From assembly GCA_021831125.1 (NCBI GenBank), contig JAKBNI010000003.1:1-58640 (forward strand): a DNA stretch of 58,640 nt, read 5' to 3'. The position numbers were made by a program, and so were the translations under genes. Below the pieces are notes generated by a model. It saw only the letters and a program-made list of their open reading frames with translations. It made no database searches and was not told the origin of the DNA. Origin of the DNA: Actinomycetes bacterium. Lineage in GTDB: Bacteria > Actinomycetota > Acidimicrobiia > Acidimicrobiales > RAAP-2. Below are positions 1 to 9,597 of the stretch, one piece after another (position 1 is the first letter of the stretch; each line of letters begins with the position of its first letter).

Positions 1-142
1 ACCGCGGGATCGACCCCCCCGGGTGGCTGACTCCCACCCTCTTCGCGCCAACTCTTCGGTTCAGCCATCTCCGGGCACGCACCTCGGAACATGAGCCCTC
101 ACAGCGCGTTGTTCAACAGGCTCCTAGCGACGGTTCTCGCCG

Positions 143-148
143 TAGCGT
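143..148 (+). promoter_or_regulatory. Leaderless -10 box (TAGCGT) of the broken gene
   Basis: TAGCGT lies exactly 6 nt before the ATG at 155, the same geometry as at many intact genes in this window. It fixes 155 as the original start of the frame-broken gene. No clear -35 is visible. Confidence 0.5.
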
Positions 149-154
149 TGGGCG

Positions 155-1017
155 ATGGGAGCGGGGCGGGGGCTCGCGCGACTCGAGGGATTCGCCGTCG
201 AGGTTCGCCACAGCGAGGGTGCGCGGGCACGCGCGAGGGTCGCCGCCGGCCTCGTGGTCGGTGCGCGCGAGTACGTCGGCACCCTGTGCGGGGGTTCCGA
301 CCCGACGTGGCGGTCGTCGTGGCCGACGAGCGTGACTGGGTGAGCCGCACGCCCTACGGGCTGCCGTACTTCAACGACGACCCCGGTCAGATCCGCCCGG
401 GGGTCGTGGTGACGTCGGCGGGACCGGGGGAGTACTGGCGAGAGATGGGGAGGCGATCCGCGAGGCCACGCCGCGCGGCTACCGGCGGCTCCTCGCGACC
501 TACCCCGACGGCTCGAGGGGCCTCGACCTCCAACCCTTCTTCGACCTCGTGGTGGTCCACGAGCTGGGCCACGCCTTCGAGGTCCTCGGGGGCATGCGAC
601 TGGCGACCTACTGGCTCGGGGAGGTCTTCGCCAACGTCGCGCTGTGCGCGTGCGTGGCCGCGCGCCCCGGCGTCGCGCGACACGCTCGCCGTCTTGCCCT
701 CGGTCGGCGCGGGCAGTCGACGGCTCGCCCAGCGCACGCGCGCCGAGGGCTTCAGCTCCCTCGCCGACCTCGAGGCCCACTACACGGGCGGCGAGACCCC
801 GATGAGCCCGGTCAACTACGTGTGGTACCAGTACCGATGGCTCGACCTGGCCGCCCGGATGCTCGAGCGCGAGGGTGACGGGGTCGTGACGCGCGTCTGG
901 GACCACTTGCGCGACCGGGCCGAGGGGGGCCCGGCCGTCTCGGGCCCTTCGCTCGCCCGGGACCTCTCGCGCGCGGTGAGCCCGGTCCTCGGGCGGGCCG
1001 TCGAGCGCTGGCGCTGA
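155..1017 (+). pseudogene. Frame-broken HExxH (zinc-metallopeptidase-like) protein gene
   Basis: One coherent protein can be read only by changing frame three times. It starts at ATG 155, shifts in the G5 run at 290-294, shifts again in the G4 run at 447-450, and shifts a third time around 660-680 near a C4 run. It then runs to TGA at 1015-1017. The middle segment contains VVHELGHAFE, an HExxH zinc-binding motif, followed by GGMRLATYWLGEVFAN; a Glu downstream of HExxH is usual for gluzincin-type proteins. The rest resembles no family I can name. The leaderless promoter box is intact. The neighbouring ABC permease frame runs antisense into its 3' end. Three shifts in about 400 bp, against none in most of the window, favour a decayed gene, though homopolymer sequencing errors are possible. 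The first 154 bases otherwise hold no recognisable gene. Confidence 0.65.
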
Positions 1018-2325
1018 GCGTCGCCGACGGCGTGCGCCGCAGCTGACTGAGCCGAACCCGCCCGCCGGTGCGCAGCACCGCGCGGCGGTAGATCCGCGCG
1101 GCGTAGACGGCGACGACGGCGGTGGACCCCACGCTCACGATCACCGAGGCGAGGAACTGCCACCACGCCACCTGCCCGAATCCGACCAGGGCCACCATGG
1201 CGAAGGGCGCCGTCGGGGGCAGGTAGGCGAGGACCTTGACGAGGGCCGAGGGGTCGCCCGAGCTCACCCCGACGAGCGAGACGATGTAGCCGAGGATGAG
1301 TGGCAGCGAGAGGGGCAGGGCCATGCTCTGGACCTGGTCCTGGCGCTCGCCGAGCGAGCCCGCCGCGGCGTAGACCCAGCTGTAGAACGCGTAGCCGAGC
1401 ACGAGCCACACGAGCGTCGCGGCGGCGACGAGCGGAGCGGCGCCGTGGACGAAGCTCGAGCCCACCACCCGACCCAAGAGGAGGGCGAAGACCACGAGCG
1501 CGGCTGCCTGGGCCATGGCGACCGACCCGATGCCGAGGACCTTGCCCGAGAGCAGCTGGAGGGGTCGCACCGTGGCGAGCAGGACCTCGACCACCCGGCT
1601 GGCCTTCTCCTCCATGACCCCCATGAGGGTCCAGGTGAGGTACTGGGTGAGGACGATGAAGTTGAGGATGACCCCGAGGAGGGCCGTCGTCTCCGAGGCG
1701 GTCGTCGGCTTCTTCGCGGGGTGGAGACTCACCACGGGCAGGGCCTTGGCCCCGGCGATGATGGCCACCTGGCTCGCGGTGAGCCCGGCGCGCGCGTAGG
1801 CGCCCTGGGCGCCGAGGCCGAGCGACAGCTCGCGCACGAAGGTGGCCCGGGCCGAGGTGTCGGTGGACGCGAGGGCCTTGTCGACGAGGATCGAGTGGGT
1901 CGAATCGACCACGACGTCGAGGGTGCCGGCGCGAAGCGCCGTCCGCGCCGCCTTGAGGCTGGGCTCGTCGACGAGGCGGATCGTCAGCCCGACGCGGTGG
2001 GCGAGGACGCGCAGCCCGTCCTCGAGGGCGCTCGAGGGCCGTACGACCCCCACGGTGGCTCGCGGAGTGCTCGTCGTGCGCAACGTCGGGATGACGATGA
2101 TGGCGGCGATGGCGAGGAAGAGCAGCGCGGTGACGACCCGGAACACCCGACCGCGGAGTCGCTCGCGGATCTCACGTCCGGCGACGAGGCCGGTGGCCCC
2201 AAAGGGGTTGGGTCGATCGCTCGGGAGCCGGGACGCGCCCGGTCGCGCGTGGGCGCGTCGCCGGTGGCGCCACAGGCGAGCGGCGCCGGCCACGACCAGT
2301 ACCGCGAGGACGACCCAGGCCGGCC

Positions 2326-2329
<4 letters not shown>
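812..2329 (-). CDS. ABC-2 type transporter permease (NatB-like)
   Basis: Membrane subunit of an ABC exporter, 505 codons as read. After a short hydrophobic N-terminal segment comes the NatB/ABC-2 layout. A TM helix (about residues 63-80) is followed by a long extracytoplasmic domain (about 85-205) and then five or six TM helices (about 215-420) containing the conserved EEKASRVVEVLLATVRP motif. Its ATG overlaps the stop of the upstream ATPase gene by 4 bp, so the two are translationally coupled. The substrate is unknown; NatAB-like systems export sodium ions or drugs. The oddity is the C-terminus. After the last helix the frame continues for roughly 75 Arg/Pro/Gly-rich residues with no stop until 812, about 200 bp antisense to the broken gene downstream. 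That tail looks like read-through of non-coding sequence. Confidence 0.85.
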
Positions 2330-3237
<908 letters not shown>

Positions 3238-3243
3238 CCCTCT

Positions 3244-3249
3244 GTGCTA
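3244..3249 (-). promoter_or_regulatory. Leaderless -10 candidate (TAGCAC) for the ABC exporter
   Basis: Read on the minus strand, TAGCAC is followed by 6 nt and then the in-frame ATC at 3237. Spacing matches the other leaderless boxes here; the last base is C rather than T. Confidence 0.4.
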
Positions 3250-3307
3250 GCACGGACCGCGCGCGCTGGCCGGTGACGTCGGTCCTGGTCGGCCCGGCGC
3301 GGCCCGC

Positions 3308-4012
3308 TCAGAACCGCCATCCGGCGGCGTAGGGCGTCACCCAGAGCGCGACCAGGAGCCCGGTCACGAGGCTGGTCGCGAGGACCCACTGTCGGGCGGA
3401 GGCGCCGCGGACCTGGCGTCGGGTGCGGCGGGCCCAGTCCCGCGGCGCCAGGCTGAGGGTCTCGGCGAGGTGGCCGAGCACGTGGATGGCCGTGACGCCG
3501 AACCAGGCGATGAAGACCAGCCGGTGCCACTGCAGCAGCTGGGGACGCAGGGAGACCGGCGCCCCCACGACCAGGGCGACCCCGGTGGCGAAGAGGGCGA
3601 CGGTGAGGACGACGAGGACGGGCCCGAGCAGGCGCAGCAGGGCCGGAGGGGGGCCCCGGCGCCGGTACGAGGGGTTGCCCGTGTAGTAGCGCGCGAAGCG
3701 CCAGCTGGTCGAGGCGATCTTGGCGAACACCGGCGGGATGAGGAGGAGCCCGACGAAGACGTGCCAGTGGAGCAGGGAGTGGACGCTCAGGATCGTGAGG
3801 CCCTCGACGAAGAGCAACGAGAAGAGGACGACCGCCATGCCGGCGGTCAGCCGCTCGTTGCCCTCGACCGAGGTTCGCCGTGCCGCGCGGGGTCGGGCGT
3901 GCTTGGGGGCGGCGCGACTCGCGGTGCGGCCGCGGTCGGCGGGAACCGGTCGAGACGGCCAGGCGTTCGCCCTGGGGGCCGGGGCACGATCCACTGAGAC
4001 GGTGTAGCGCAC
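3308..4012 (-). CDS. Cytochrome b561-like integral membrane protein
   Basis: The protein has 234 residues. A basic, Ala/Arg/Pro-rich N-terminus of about 55 residues precedes four to five hydrophobic helices. Several histidines lie in or beside the helices: HSLLHWHVF near residues 78-85, and HRLVFIAWFGVTAIHVLGH further on. This paired-His layout resembles b-type haem ligands of cytochrome b561 or ferric-reductase-like proteins, so transmembrane electron transfer is a plausible role; the haem assignment is an inference. No redox partner is encoded next to it. The start is uncertain: GTG at 4012 opens the frame, and a second in-frame GTG lies seven codons in. The basic N-terminus could be partly untranslated. 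Confidence 0.6.
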   Translation of the reverse strand: MRYTVSVDRAPAPRANAWPSRPVPADRGRTASRAAPKHARPRAARRTSVEGNERLTAGMAVVLFSLLFVEGLTILSVHSLLHWHVFVGLLLIPPVFAKIASTSWRFARYYTGNPSYRRRGPPPALLRLLGPVLVVLTVALFATGVALVVGAPVSLRPQLLQWHRLVFIAWFGVTAIHVLGHLAETLSLAPRDWARRTRRQVRGASARQWVLATSLVTGLLVALWVTPYAAGWRF

Positions 4013-4156
4013 GTACCTAAGTGACGGCTAAGAGCGGGCCGGGGGACCGTGGCGCGCCGAGATCCTGTGGGGGCGAGAGGGAGTTCTTAGCCGGCCGGAC
4101 CGGTGGCCCTTAGCGCGGCCTTACCCGAGGTCGGTAGAAACGGCTCGGGCCGAGTG

Positions 4157-5137
4157 ATGCTGGAGGCGGCGGTGGATGTGCGGTGGGAGAGGCGGGTGGC
4201 GTTCGCGCTCGCCGCGGCGGCGACGCTCGCGTCGGTCGCGGTGACCGGCCTCGGAGGGGCCGGGCCCGCGGGCGCGGCCCGCGCGCTGCGCCCGCTGCCG
4301 GCCCCCGCCAACATCACGCCGTTCACCGCGCGCTACCCCGGGGGGCTCGGCGTCTACCGGCCCGTAGGACGACGGGTCGACGGCCACCCGGCCCTCTTCG
4401 TGACCTGGCTGCGGCTGCCCGGGAACCCCTCGTTGGTGGCCGGGGTCGCATGGATGGACACCCATCTGCTCAGCGCGCAGCTCTACTCGGGCTCCCTGAG
4501 CCCCGGCGGGCTGTTCTGGCACCGCACCGCGCCGGTGACCCCGGGCGCGGCCCGGACCCTCGTCGCCGCGTTCAACGGAGGGTTCCTGATGAAGGACGCC
4601 CACGGCGGTTACCTCTCCGAGGGGCACCTCGTCGCCCCCCTGGTGCGCGGCGGCGCGTCGCTCGTCATCTACCGCAACGGATCGGCCACCGTGGGCGCGT
4701 GGGGCGTCGACGTCGGGATGACCCCCCAGGTCGTCGCCGTGCGTCAGAACCTGACGCTGCTCGTCAACCACTCGAGGCCCGTGCCCGGCCTCGTGGCGAG
4801 CGACGTGTCTCGCTGGGGCTCGTCGCTCAACAACGTGGTCGACACCCCGCGCTCGGGCCTCGGGGTGACCAGGGACGGGGCGCTCGTCTACGTGGAGGGG
4901 CCGATGAGCATCGTCGACCTGGCGCGGGTCTTGGTGCGCGCGGGGGCCGTGCGCGCGATGGCCCTTGACATGAACCCCTTCTGGACGATCTTCGCCTACT
5001 ACACCCCCGCCAGCCCGACGGGACCCGCCACTCCGGCCAACGGGCACCGGTTGAACTCGACCATGGTCCAGTCGCCCGACCGGTTCTTCCAGGTGAGCTA
5101 CGCGCGCGACTTCGTCACGATGTCGGCGGCCGGGTAG
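4157..5137 (+). CDS. Secreted phosphodiester glycosidase (NAGPA-like domain) protein
   Basis: The protein has 326 residues from ATG 4157; an in-frame GTG at 4103 would add 18. An N-terminal basic stretch and the hydrophobic run FALAAAATLASVAVTGLGGA form a signal peptide or anchor, so the protein acts outside the membrane. The body shows motifs of the phosphodiester glycosidase family (PF09992, related to NAGPA, the uncovering enzyme): FNGGFLMKDAHGGY, RSGLGVTRDGALVYVEG and ALDMNPFW. Family members hydrolyse sugar-phosphodiester links such as those in cell-wall polymers. The specific substrate here is unknown. It stands alone, with its stop 5 bp from the convergent LysE gene. Confidence 0.75.
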   Translation: MLEAAVDVRWERRVAFALAAAATLASVAVTGLGGAGPAGAARALRPLPAPANITPFTARYPGGLGVYRPVGRRVDGHPALFVTWLRLPGNPSLVAGVAWMDTHLLSAQLYSGSLSPGGLFWHRTAPVTPGAARTLVAAFNGGFLMKDAHGGYLSEGHLVAPLVRGGASLVIYRNGSATVGAWGVDVGMTPQVVAVRQNLTLLVNHSRPVPGLVASDVSRWGSSLNNVVDTPRSGLGVTRDGALVYVEGPMSIVDLARVLVRAGAVRAMALDMNPFWTIFAYYTPASPTGPATPANGHRLNSTMVQSPDRFFQVSYARDFVTMSAAG

Positions 5138-5142
5138 GCGTC

Positions 5143-5775
5143 CTAGAGCCGCTCGAGCGCGAGGGCCATGCCGAAGCCCATGAGCGCCGCGCCCGTCACC
5201 GCGTCGAGGGTCCGGCGCACCCGACGTCGGCTGAGGAACCGTCCGAGACGGGCCATCCCGGCCGAGACCCCCCACAGGTAGGCGAGGGTCAAGACGGCGT
5301 GGCTCCAGGCGAAGGCCAGCAGCCACGTCGGTGCGGCGCCGGGGCGCAGGAACGGGGGCAGGACCGCGAGGTAGAAGACGAGCACCTTGGGGTTGGTGGC
5401 GTTGGTCACGAAGCCCTGGCGCCATCCCCGCCACGCCGTGGATGGCCCCGCGGCGGGCTGGCCCGCGAGGGATGCCGGGTAGTCGCCCCGGCGCGCGCTA
5501 CGCCAGGCACGGATCCCCAGGGTGAAGAGGTAGGCGGCCCCGGCGATGCGCAGCACGGCGAAGGCGACGGTGGAGTCGCGCAGGAGGGTCCCGAGCCCCG
5601 CGGCGGCCGCCGCGCCCTGGAGGACGCACGCGGTCGCGACGCCGAGCGAGGACCATCGACCCGCGCGGGCGCCGCCGAGCAGCGAAGAGCGGGTCACGAC
5701 CGCCAGGTCCGGCCCGGGCACGACTACGACCACCGCGGCGAGGGCGAGGAACGCGGCGTAACTCGACCAGCCCAC
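5143..5775 (-). CDS. LysE/RhtB family amino-acid exporter
   Basis: The protein has 210 residues and about six TM helices. The N-terminal VVVVPGPDLAVVTRSSLLGG matches the LysE-family signature (PGP followed by a polar helix), and the internal GFVTNATNPKVLVFYLAVLPPFL is the classic family motif with NPK. It probably exports amino acids or related small molecules across the cytoplasmic membrane. The start GTG at 5775 is chosen because TACCCT lies exactly 6 nt upstream and the hydrophobic N-terminus begins there. The frame is open for a further 448 codons upstream, but that part is antisense to the flavoenzyme gene and is not coding. Confidence 0.88.
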   Translation of the reverse strand: MGWSSYAAFLALAAVVVVVPGPDLAVVTRSSLLGGARAGRWSSLGVATACVLQGAAAAAGLGTLLRDSTVAFAVLRIAGAAYLFTLGIRAWRSARRGDYPASLAGQPAAGPSTAWRGWRQGFVTNATNPKVLVFYLAVLPPFLRPGAAPTWLLAFAWSHAVLTLAYLWGVSAGMARLGRFLSRRRVRRTLDAVTGAALMGFGMALALERL

Positions 5776-5781
5776 GGGGCG

Positions 5782-5787
5782 AGGGTA
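5782..5787 (-). promoter_or_regulatory. Leaderless -10 box (TACCCT) of the LysE gene
   Basis: TACCCT on the minus strand, 6 nt before the GTG at 5775. It decides the start against the much longer upstream open frame. Confidence 0.5.
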
Positions 5788-5838
5788 GCGGGTGGGCCCG
5801 GCGGGGTCGGTCCGCGACCTTTCGCGCGGGCTCTGACG

Positions 5839-5844
5839 TAGCGT
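5839..5844 (+). promoter_or_regulatory. Leaderless -10 box (TAGCGT) of the flavoenzyme gene
   Basis: TAGCGT followed by 6 nt and ATG 5851. The divergent LysE box at 5782-5787 is about 50 bp away, so both promoters share a 75-bp intergenic region. Confidence 0.5.
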
Positions 5845-5850
5845 CACGGG

Positions 5851-7398
5851 ATGCCCCGAACGCGCCTCAGCCGACGAGGTCTCCTCCAGGGGGCGCTCGG
5901 CGCTGCGGGCGCGCTCGTGCTCGGCGGACGTGGGGCGCTCGCGGCGGGGGCCGCGTCGGAGCGTGAAACCGGGGTGCCCTGGGGCCGCCTCGCCGCCGGA
6001 CTCGACGGCCGGCTCATCCGCCCGGGCCAGGCCCGCTACCCCCAGGCCGCCCTCCTCTACAACTCGCGCTTCGCGAGCCTGCGACCGGCGGCGGTCGCGG
6101 TGTGTCGAGGGTCGGACGACGTCGCGCGCTGCCTCGAGTTCACCCGGGCCCACAGGGTCCCCTTCGCGATGCGTTCGGGGGGCCACAGCTACGGGGGCTA
6201 CTCGAGCTCCCCGGGGCTCGTCGTCGACGTGAGCGCGCTCGCCACGGTGGAGGTCGACCCCCGTCGGCGTACCGCGAAGGTCGGAGCGGGCGCGCAGCTC
6301 ATCGACCTCTACGACGCCGTCGCTCGCCACGGCCTGGTCGTGCCGGGCGGGACGTGCCCGACCGTGGGGGTCGCGGGTCTCGCGCAGGGTGGGGGCGTCG
6401 GGGTCCTCGCCCGTCGCTACGGGCTGACGTGCGACCACGTGATCGCAGCGCGCGCCGTCACCGCGGCGGGGGACCAGATCGCCGTCGGGCCCGACGCGCA
6501 CGCGGACCTGTGGTGGGCGCTGCGTGGCGGGGGCGGCGGCAACTTCGCCGCGGTGACGTCCTTCCGGCTCTCCCTGGAGCCGGCACCTCCCCTCGCGCTC
6601 TTCTCCCTGCAGTACCCGTGGGCCCGGGCGGCCGCGGTCCTCGAGGGGTGGCAGCAGTGGATCGCGACCGAGCCCGACGAGACCTGGTCGAACTGCCAGC
6701 TCTTCTCCGAGGGCACCGCGGGCCTGCTCGTCCAGGTGAACGGCGTCTACTGCGGCACGCCCGCCGAGCTGGGGCGGCGGCTGGCCCGGCTCTCGCGCTA
6801 CGTCGGGCCGCCCGGGTCGTCGTTCGTCGCCGGGGACGACTACCTCGAGGCGATGAAGGTCGAGGCGGGGTGCGCGAGCCTGACGGTCGCCGCGTGCCAT
6901 ACGGCGGGTGAGTGGCCCGGTGGCACGCTCGGACACGCGGCCTACGCGGCCAAGTCGTCCTACGTCGGTGCGCCCGAGGACCTCGGTCGTACCGCCCAGT
7001 GGGCGGCGGCCGTCGAGCGCCTCGCCCGGGACGCGCCCTACCTCGGGGGCGGACTCGCCTTCGACGGTTACGGAGGGGCCGTCAACCGGGTCGCGAGCGA
7101 CGCGACCGCCTTCGTCCACCGTGACAAGGTGGCCGGCGTGCAGGCCACGTACTCCTGGGGGTCGGGCTCGTCACCGGGCGAGGTGGCCGCCGGCGCTCGG
7201 TGGCTGCGGTGGCTCGGGGCCGAGGTCATCGACCCCGCCGAGGGCGCCTACGTGAACTACATCGACCCCACCCTCACCGACTGGGCCCGCGCGTACTACG
7301 GAGCGAACCTCGCTCGCCTGTCGAGGGTGAAGGCCCGTTACGACCCCACCGACCGGTTCCGGTTCGCCCAGTCGATCCCCTTGCCCGCGCGGGGCTAG
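5851..7398 (+). CDS. Tat-exported FAD-linked oxidase, berberine-bridge type
   Basis: The protein has 515 residues. The N-terminus RLSRRGLLQGALGAAGALVLG is a twin-arginine signal, so the folded flavoprotein is probably exported. It has an FAD-binding PCMH domain (about 65-240) followed by a substrate domain and the C-terminal BBE module (YVNYIDP...DPTDRFRFAQSIP). His112 in RSGGHSYGGY and Cys169 in GGTCPTVGV are placed like the two residues that bind FAD covalently in this family. This predicts bicovalent flavin and an O2-using oxidase. Known relatives oxidise sugars, oligosaccharides or alkaloids; the substrate here is not predictable. Its stop overlaps the convergent HAD gene by 4 bp. Confidence 0.87.
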   Translation: MPRTRLSRRGLLQGALGAAGALVLGGRGALAAGAASERETGVPWGRLAAGLDGRLIRPGQARYPQAALLYNSRFASLRPAAVAVCRGSDDVARCLEFTRAHRVPFAMRSGGHSYGGYSSSPGLVVDVSALATVEVDPRRRTAKVGAGAQLIDLYDAVARHGLVVPGGTCPTVGVAGLAQGGGVGVLARRYGLTCDHVIAARAVTAAGDQIAVGPDAHADLWWALRGGGGGNFAAVTSFRLSLEPAPPLALFSLQYPWARAAAVLEGWQQWIATEPDETWSNCQLFSEGTAGLLVQVNGVYCGTPAELGRRLARLSRYVGPPGSSFVAGDDYLEAMKVEAGCASLTVAACHTAGEWPGGTLGHAAYAAKSSYVGAPEDLGRTAQWAAAVERLARDAPYLGGGLAFDGYGGAVNRVASDATAFVHRDKVAGVQATYSWGSGSSPGEVAAGARWLRWLGAEVIDPAEGAYVNYIDPTLTDWARAYYGANLARLSRVKARYDPTDRFRFAQSIPLPARG

Positions 7399-8006
7399 GC
7401 GATGTTGAGTCCGTGTGACCGGAGCGAGGTGAGCAGGTCGGCGTGCCCCTGCGAGAGGCTCCAGCACTCGGCGCGCAGTCCGGCGGCCCGGGCCGCCTCG
7501 ACATTCTCGTGGGTGTCGTCGATGAACAGCACCTCGGGACCCACGGCGCCGAGGCGCTCGAGGACGGCCTCGAAGAAGCGACCGCTGGGCTTGGCGTGAC
7601 CCACCTCGTAGGAGTAGAAGCTGCGCTCGAAGAGTCGGTCGTAGCCCAGGGCGTCGCGCATGTAGGCCGAGCGGTGCATCTCCTGATTGGTCGCCAGGTG
7701 CACACCGAGCCCCCGCGCGCGCAGCGCGCCGACGAGGGCGACGGACGTGTCGTCGACTCGCAGGTCGCACCACACGTCGTGGAAGAACCGCTCGGCGGGG
7801 ACCGCCACGCCGAAGAGCTCGAGGTGGCGCGCGAGCAAGGGGAGGTAGTCGATCGCGGCCTCGAGGCAGGGCCACTCCTCTCGCCACGTGAGCTCGAGGA
7901 ACTCCTCGGTGCGCTCCCCGAGATAGGGGCGGACCCGTTCTCGCCACCCTCCGGGTAGCTCCTGGAGGACGCCGTCGGCGTCGAACAGAACGTGACCGAT
8001 CGTCAT
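7395..8006 (-). CDS. HAD-superfamily hydrolase (subfamily IA)
   Basis: The protein has 203 residues. Motif I is FDADGVLQ (Asp nucleophile plus acid/base Asp), motif II lies in HLATNQE, motif III Lys in GHAKPSGRFF, and motif IV is VLFIDDTHENVEAA. These are the complete HAD phosphatase set with a helical cap between motifs I and II. It is a cytosolic phosphomonoesterase of unknown substrate; the family includes phosphoglycolate and sugar-phosphate phosphatases and some haloacid dehalogenases. It is transcribed alone from a leaderless promoter and converges on the flavoenzyme gene, with no functional link obvious. Confidence 0.85.
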   Translation of the reverse strand: MTIGHVLFDADGVLQELPGGWRERVRPYLGERTEEFLELTWREEWPCLEAAIDYLPLLARHLELFGVAVPAERFFHDVWCDLRVDDTSVALVGALRARGLGVHLATNQEMHRSAYMRDALGYDRLFERSFYSYEVGHAKPSGRFFEAVLERLGAVGPEVLFIDDTHENVEAARAAGLRAECWSLSQGHADLLTSLRSHGLNIA

Positions 8007-8012
8007 GGCGCG

Positions 8013-8018
8013 ATGCTA
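8013..8018 (-). promoter_or_regulatory. Leaderless -10 box (TAGCAT) of the HAD gene
   Basis: TAGCAT on the minus strand, 6 nt before ATG 8006. The 150-bp region up to 8156 holds nothing else I recognise. Confidence 0.5.
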
Positions 8019-8156
8019 GAAGGGCGCGCGGCCCCGCCCAGGACCGGGACGATGGTCCCGCGGGGGACCACGTCGGGGGCAAACCTTCACGGAGAGTTCA
8101 CCCGCGGTTTACCGGGGCCACTGCGCGTTCTACGACCCTCCCGCGAGACTCGGGTC

Positions 8157-9587
8157 ATGGACGACCTCTTGCCTCCGACCAACGAGAGCCCCACCGACGT
8201 CGCCCCCGCCGAGACACCGGCGGTGGTGCGCTCGGCCATCGACCTGCTCAACGAGGCGCCGACGGGCCGCTTCCACCGTCGGGCGGTCCTGGTCTCGGGA
8301 ATGGGCTTTTTCACCGACGCCTACGACCTCTTCGTCATCTCGACGGTCGCCTCGCTCGTCAAGACCCAGTGGGGCCTCACCACGACCGAGGCCAGCTGGG
8401 TGACCGGCTCGGCGATCCTCGGCGCGTTCGTCGGTGCGTTTGTGTTCGGTCGCCTCGCCGACGTCTTCGGTCGCAAGACCACCTACGTGACCGTCGCCGC
8501 CATCATGATCGTCGGTGCCCTGGCCTCCGCCGCGGCGCCGTCGTTCCTCTGGCTCGTCGTGGCGCGCTTCGTCCTCGGGTTGGGCATCGGCGGCGACTAT
8601 CCGGTGTCGGCCGTCTTGATGAGTGAGTACTCGAACCGCAGGGACCGGGGCAGGCTGGTGGGCCTGGTCTTCTCGATGCAGGCGCTCGGGCTCATCGTCG
8701 GGCCCCTGGTGGCGCTGGTGCTGCTGTCGGTCGGCCTCGCGGACGCGGCCGTCTGGCGCCTGCTGCTCGCGCTGGGCGCCGTGCCCGCGGCCGCCGTGAT
8801 CTACCTGCGCGGGCGGATGCCCGAGTCGCCCCGCTTCGTCCACCACGTGAAGGGCGAGCACGAGGCCGCGGCCCGTTCGCTGGTCGACTTCGCCCAGGGC
8901 GAGATCGTGGCCGACGGCCCGGTCGCGACCGCGGCGAGCGCCCGGGTCACGTGGCGCCAGTTCATCTCGAGCGGCTCGACCTGGCGGCTCATCCTCGGAA
9001 CCGCGGGCGCCTGGTTCCTCTTCGACTACGCCTACTACGGCAATACCCTCTCGCTGCCGGTGATCTTGTCGCGGGTGGCCCCGACGGGCACCTTGAAGGT
9101 CGACCTGCTCTGGTCGCTCGCGATGTTCGTCGTGTTCGCGGTGCCCGGGTACCTCCTGGCGGTGGCGCGCATGGACCGAATCGGCCACCGCCGCCTGCAG
9201 TACGTCGGCTTCGCGGTCATGGTGGTGTGCTTCGCCGTCCTGGCGGCCGTCCCGGTGCTGACGACGGCCATCGTGCCCTTCGTGCTCATCTTCGGGGTGA
9301 GCTACTTCTTCGTCGAGTTCGGACCCAACACCACGACCTTCGTCCTGCCCTCGGAGGTCTTTCCGGTCAGTCAGCGCACGACCGGTCACGGCATCGCCGC
9401 CGGCATCGGCAAGCTCGGCGCCTTCGTGGGGGTCTTCATGGTGCCCTCGCTCGACTCCAGCCTGGGGCTGCGTGGCATGCTGGCGGTCGCGGCCGGAGCA
9501 GCCGTGCTGGGGCTCGCGGTAACCCGGCTGCTGCCCGAGACCAAGGGCCGCACGCTCGAGGAGATCGCCGGGGACGGCGCGGCGTAG
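8157..9587 (+). CDS. MFS transporter, phosphate:H+ symporter (PHS) type
   Basis: The protein has 476 residues with twelve predicted TM helices and a hydrophilic N-terminus of about 40 residues. GIGGDYPVSAVLMSEYSNRRDRG in the first half matches the GGDYP.S...SE signature of the PHS (Pho84-like) family. FGRLADVFGRKT is the MFS loop 2-3 motif. It probably imports inorganic phosphate, or a carboxylate, with protons; bacterial members of this clade are also annotated as aromatic-acid or general MFS carriers. ATG 8157 is preferred over an upstream GTG at 7992 because the earlier part is not membrane-like and overlaps the divergent HAD gene. Its stop codon is part of the -10 box of the next gene. 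Confidence 0.85.
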   Translation: MDDLLPPTNESPTDVAPAETPAVVRSAIDLLNEAPTGRFHRRAVLVSGMGFFTDAYDLFVISTVASLVKTQWGLTTTEASWVTGSAILGAFVGAFVFGRLADVFGRKTTYVTVAAIMIVGALASAAAPSFLWLVVARFVLGLGIGGDYPVSAVLMSEYSNRRDRGRLVGLVFSMQALGLIVGPLVALVLLSVGLADAAVWRLLLALGAVPAAAVIYLRGRMPESPRFVHHVKGEHEAAARSLVDFAQGEIVADGPVATAASARVTWRQFISSGSTWRLILGTAGAWFLFDYAYYGNTLSLPVILSRVAPTGTLKVDLLWSLAMFVVFAVPGYLLAVARMDRIGHRRLQYVGFAVMVVCFAVLAAVPVLTTAIVPFVLIFGVSYFFVEFGPNTTTFVLPSEVFPVSQRTTGHGIAAGIGKLGAFVGVFMVPSLDSSLGLRGMLAVAAGAAVLGLAVTRLLPETKGRTLEEIAGDGAA

Positions 9588-9590
9588 GCT
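9585..9590 (+). promoter_or_regulatory. Leaderless -10 box (TAGGCT) of the VOC gene
   Basis: TAGGCT begins with the TAG stop of the MFS gene and ends 7 nt before ATG 9598, so a stop codon doubles as a promoter element. Confidence 0.45.
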
Positions 9591-9597
9591 CACCGCC

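Noticed and set aside
91..155. ATG at 91 as start of the first gene
   Set aside because: The short hydrophobic reading (LLATVLAVALG) is in a different frame from the following coherent segment, and the leaderless box points to ATG 155.
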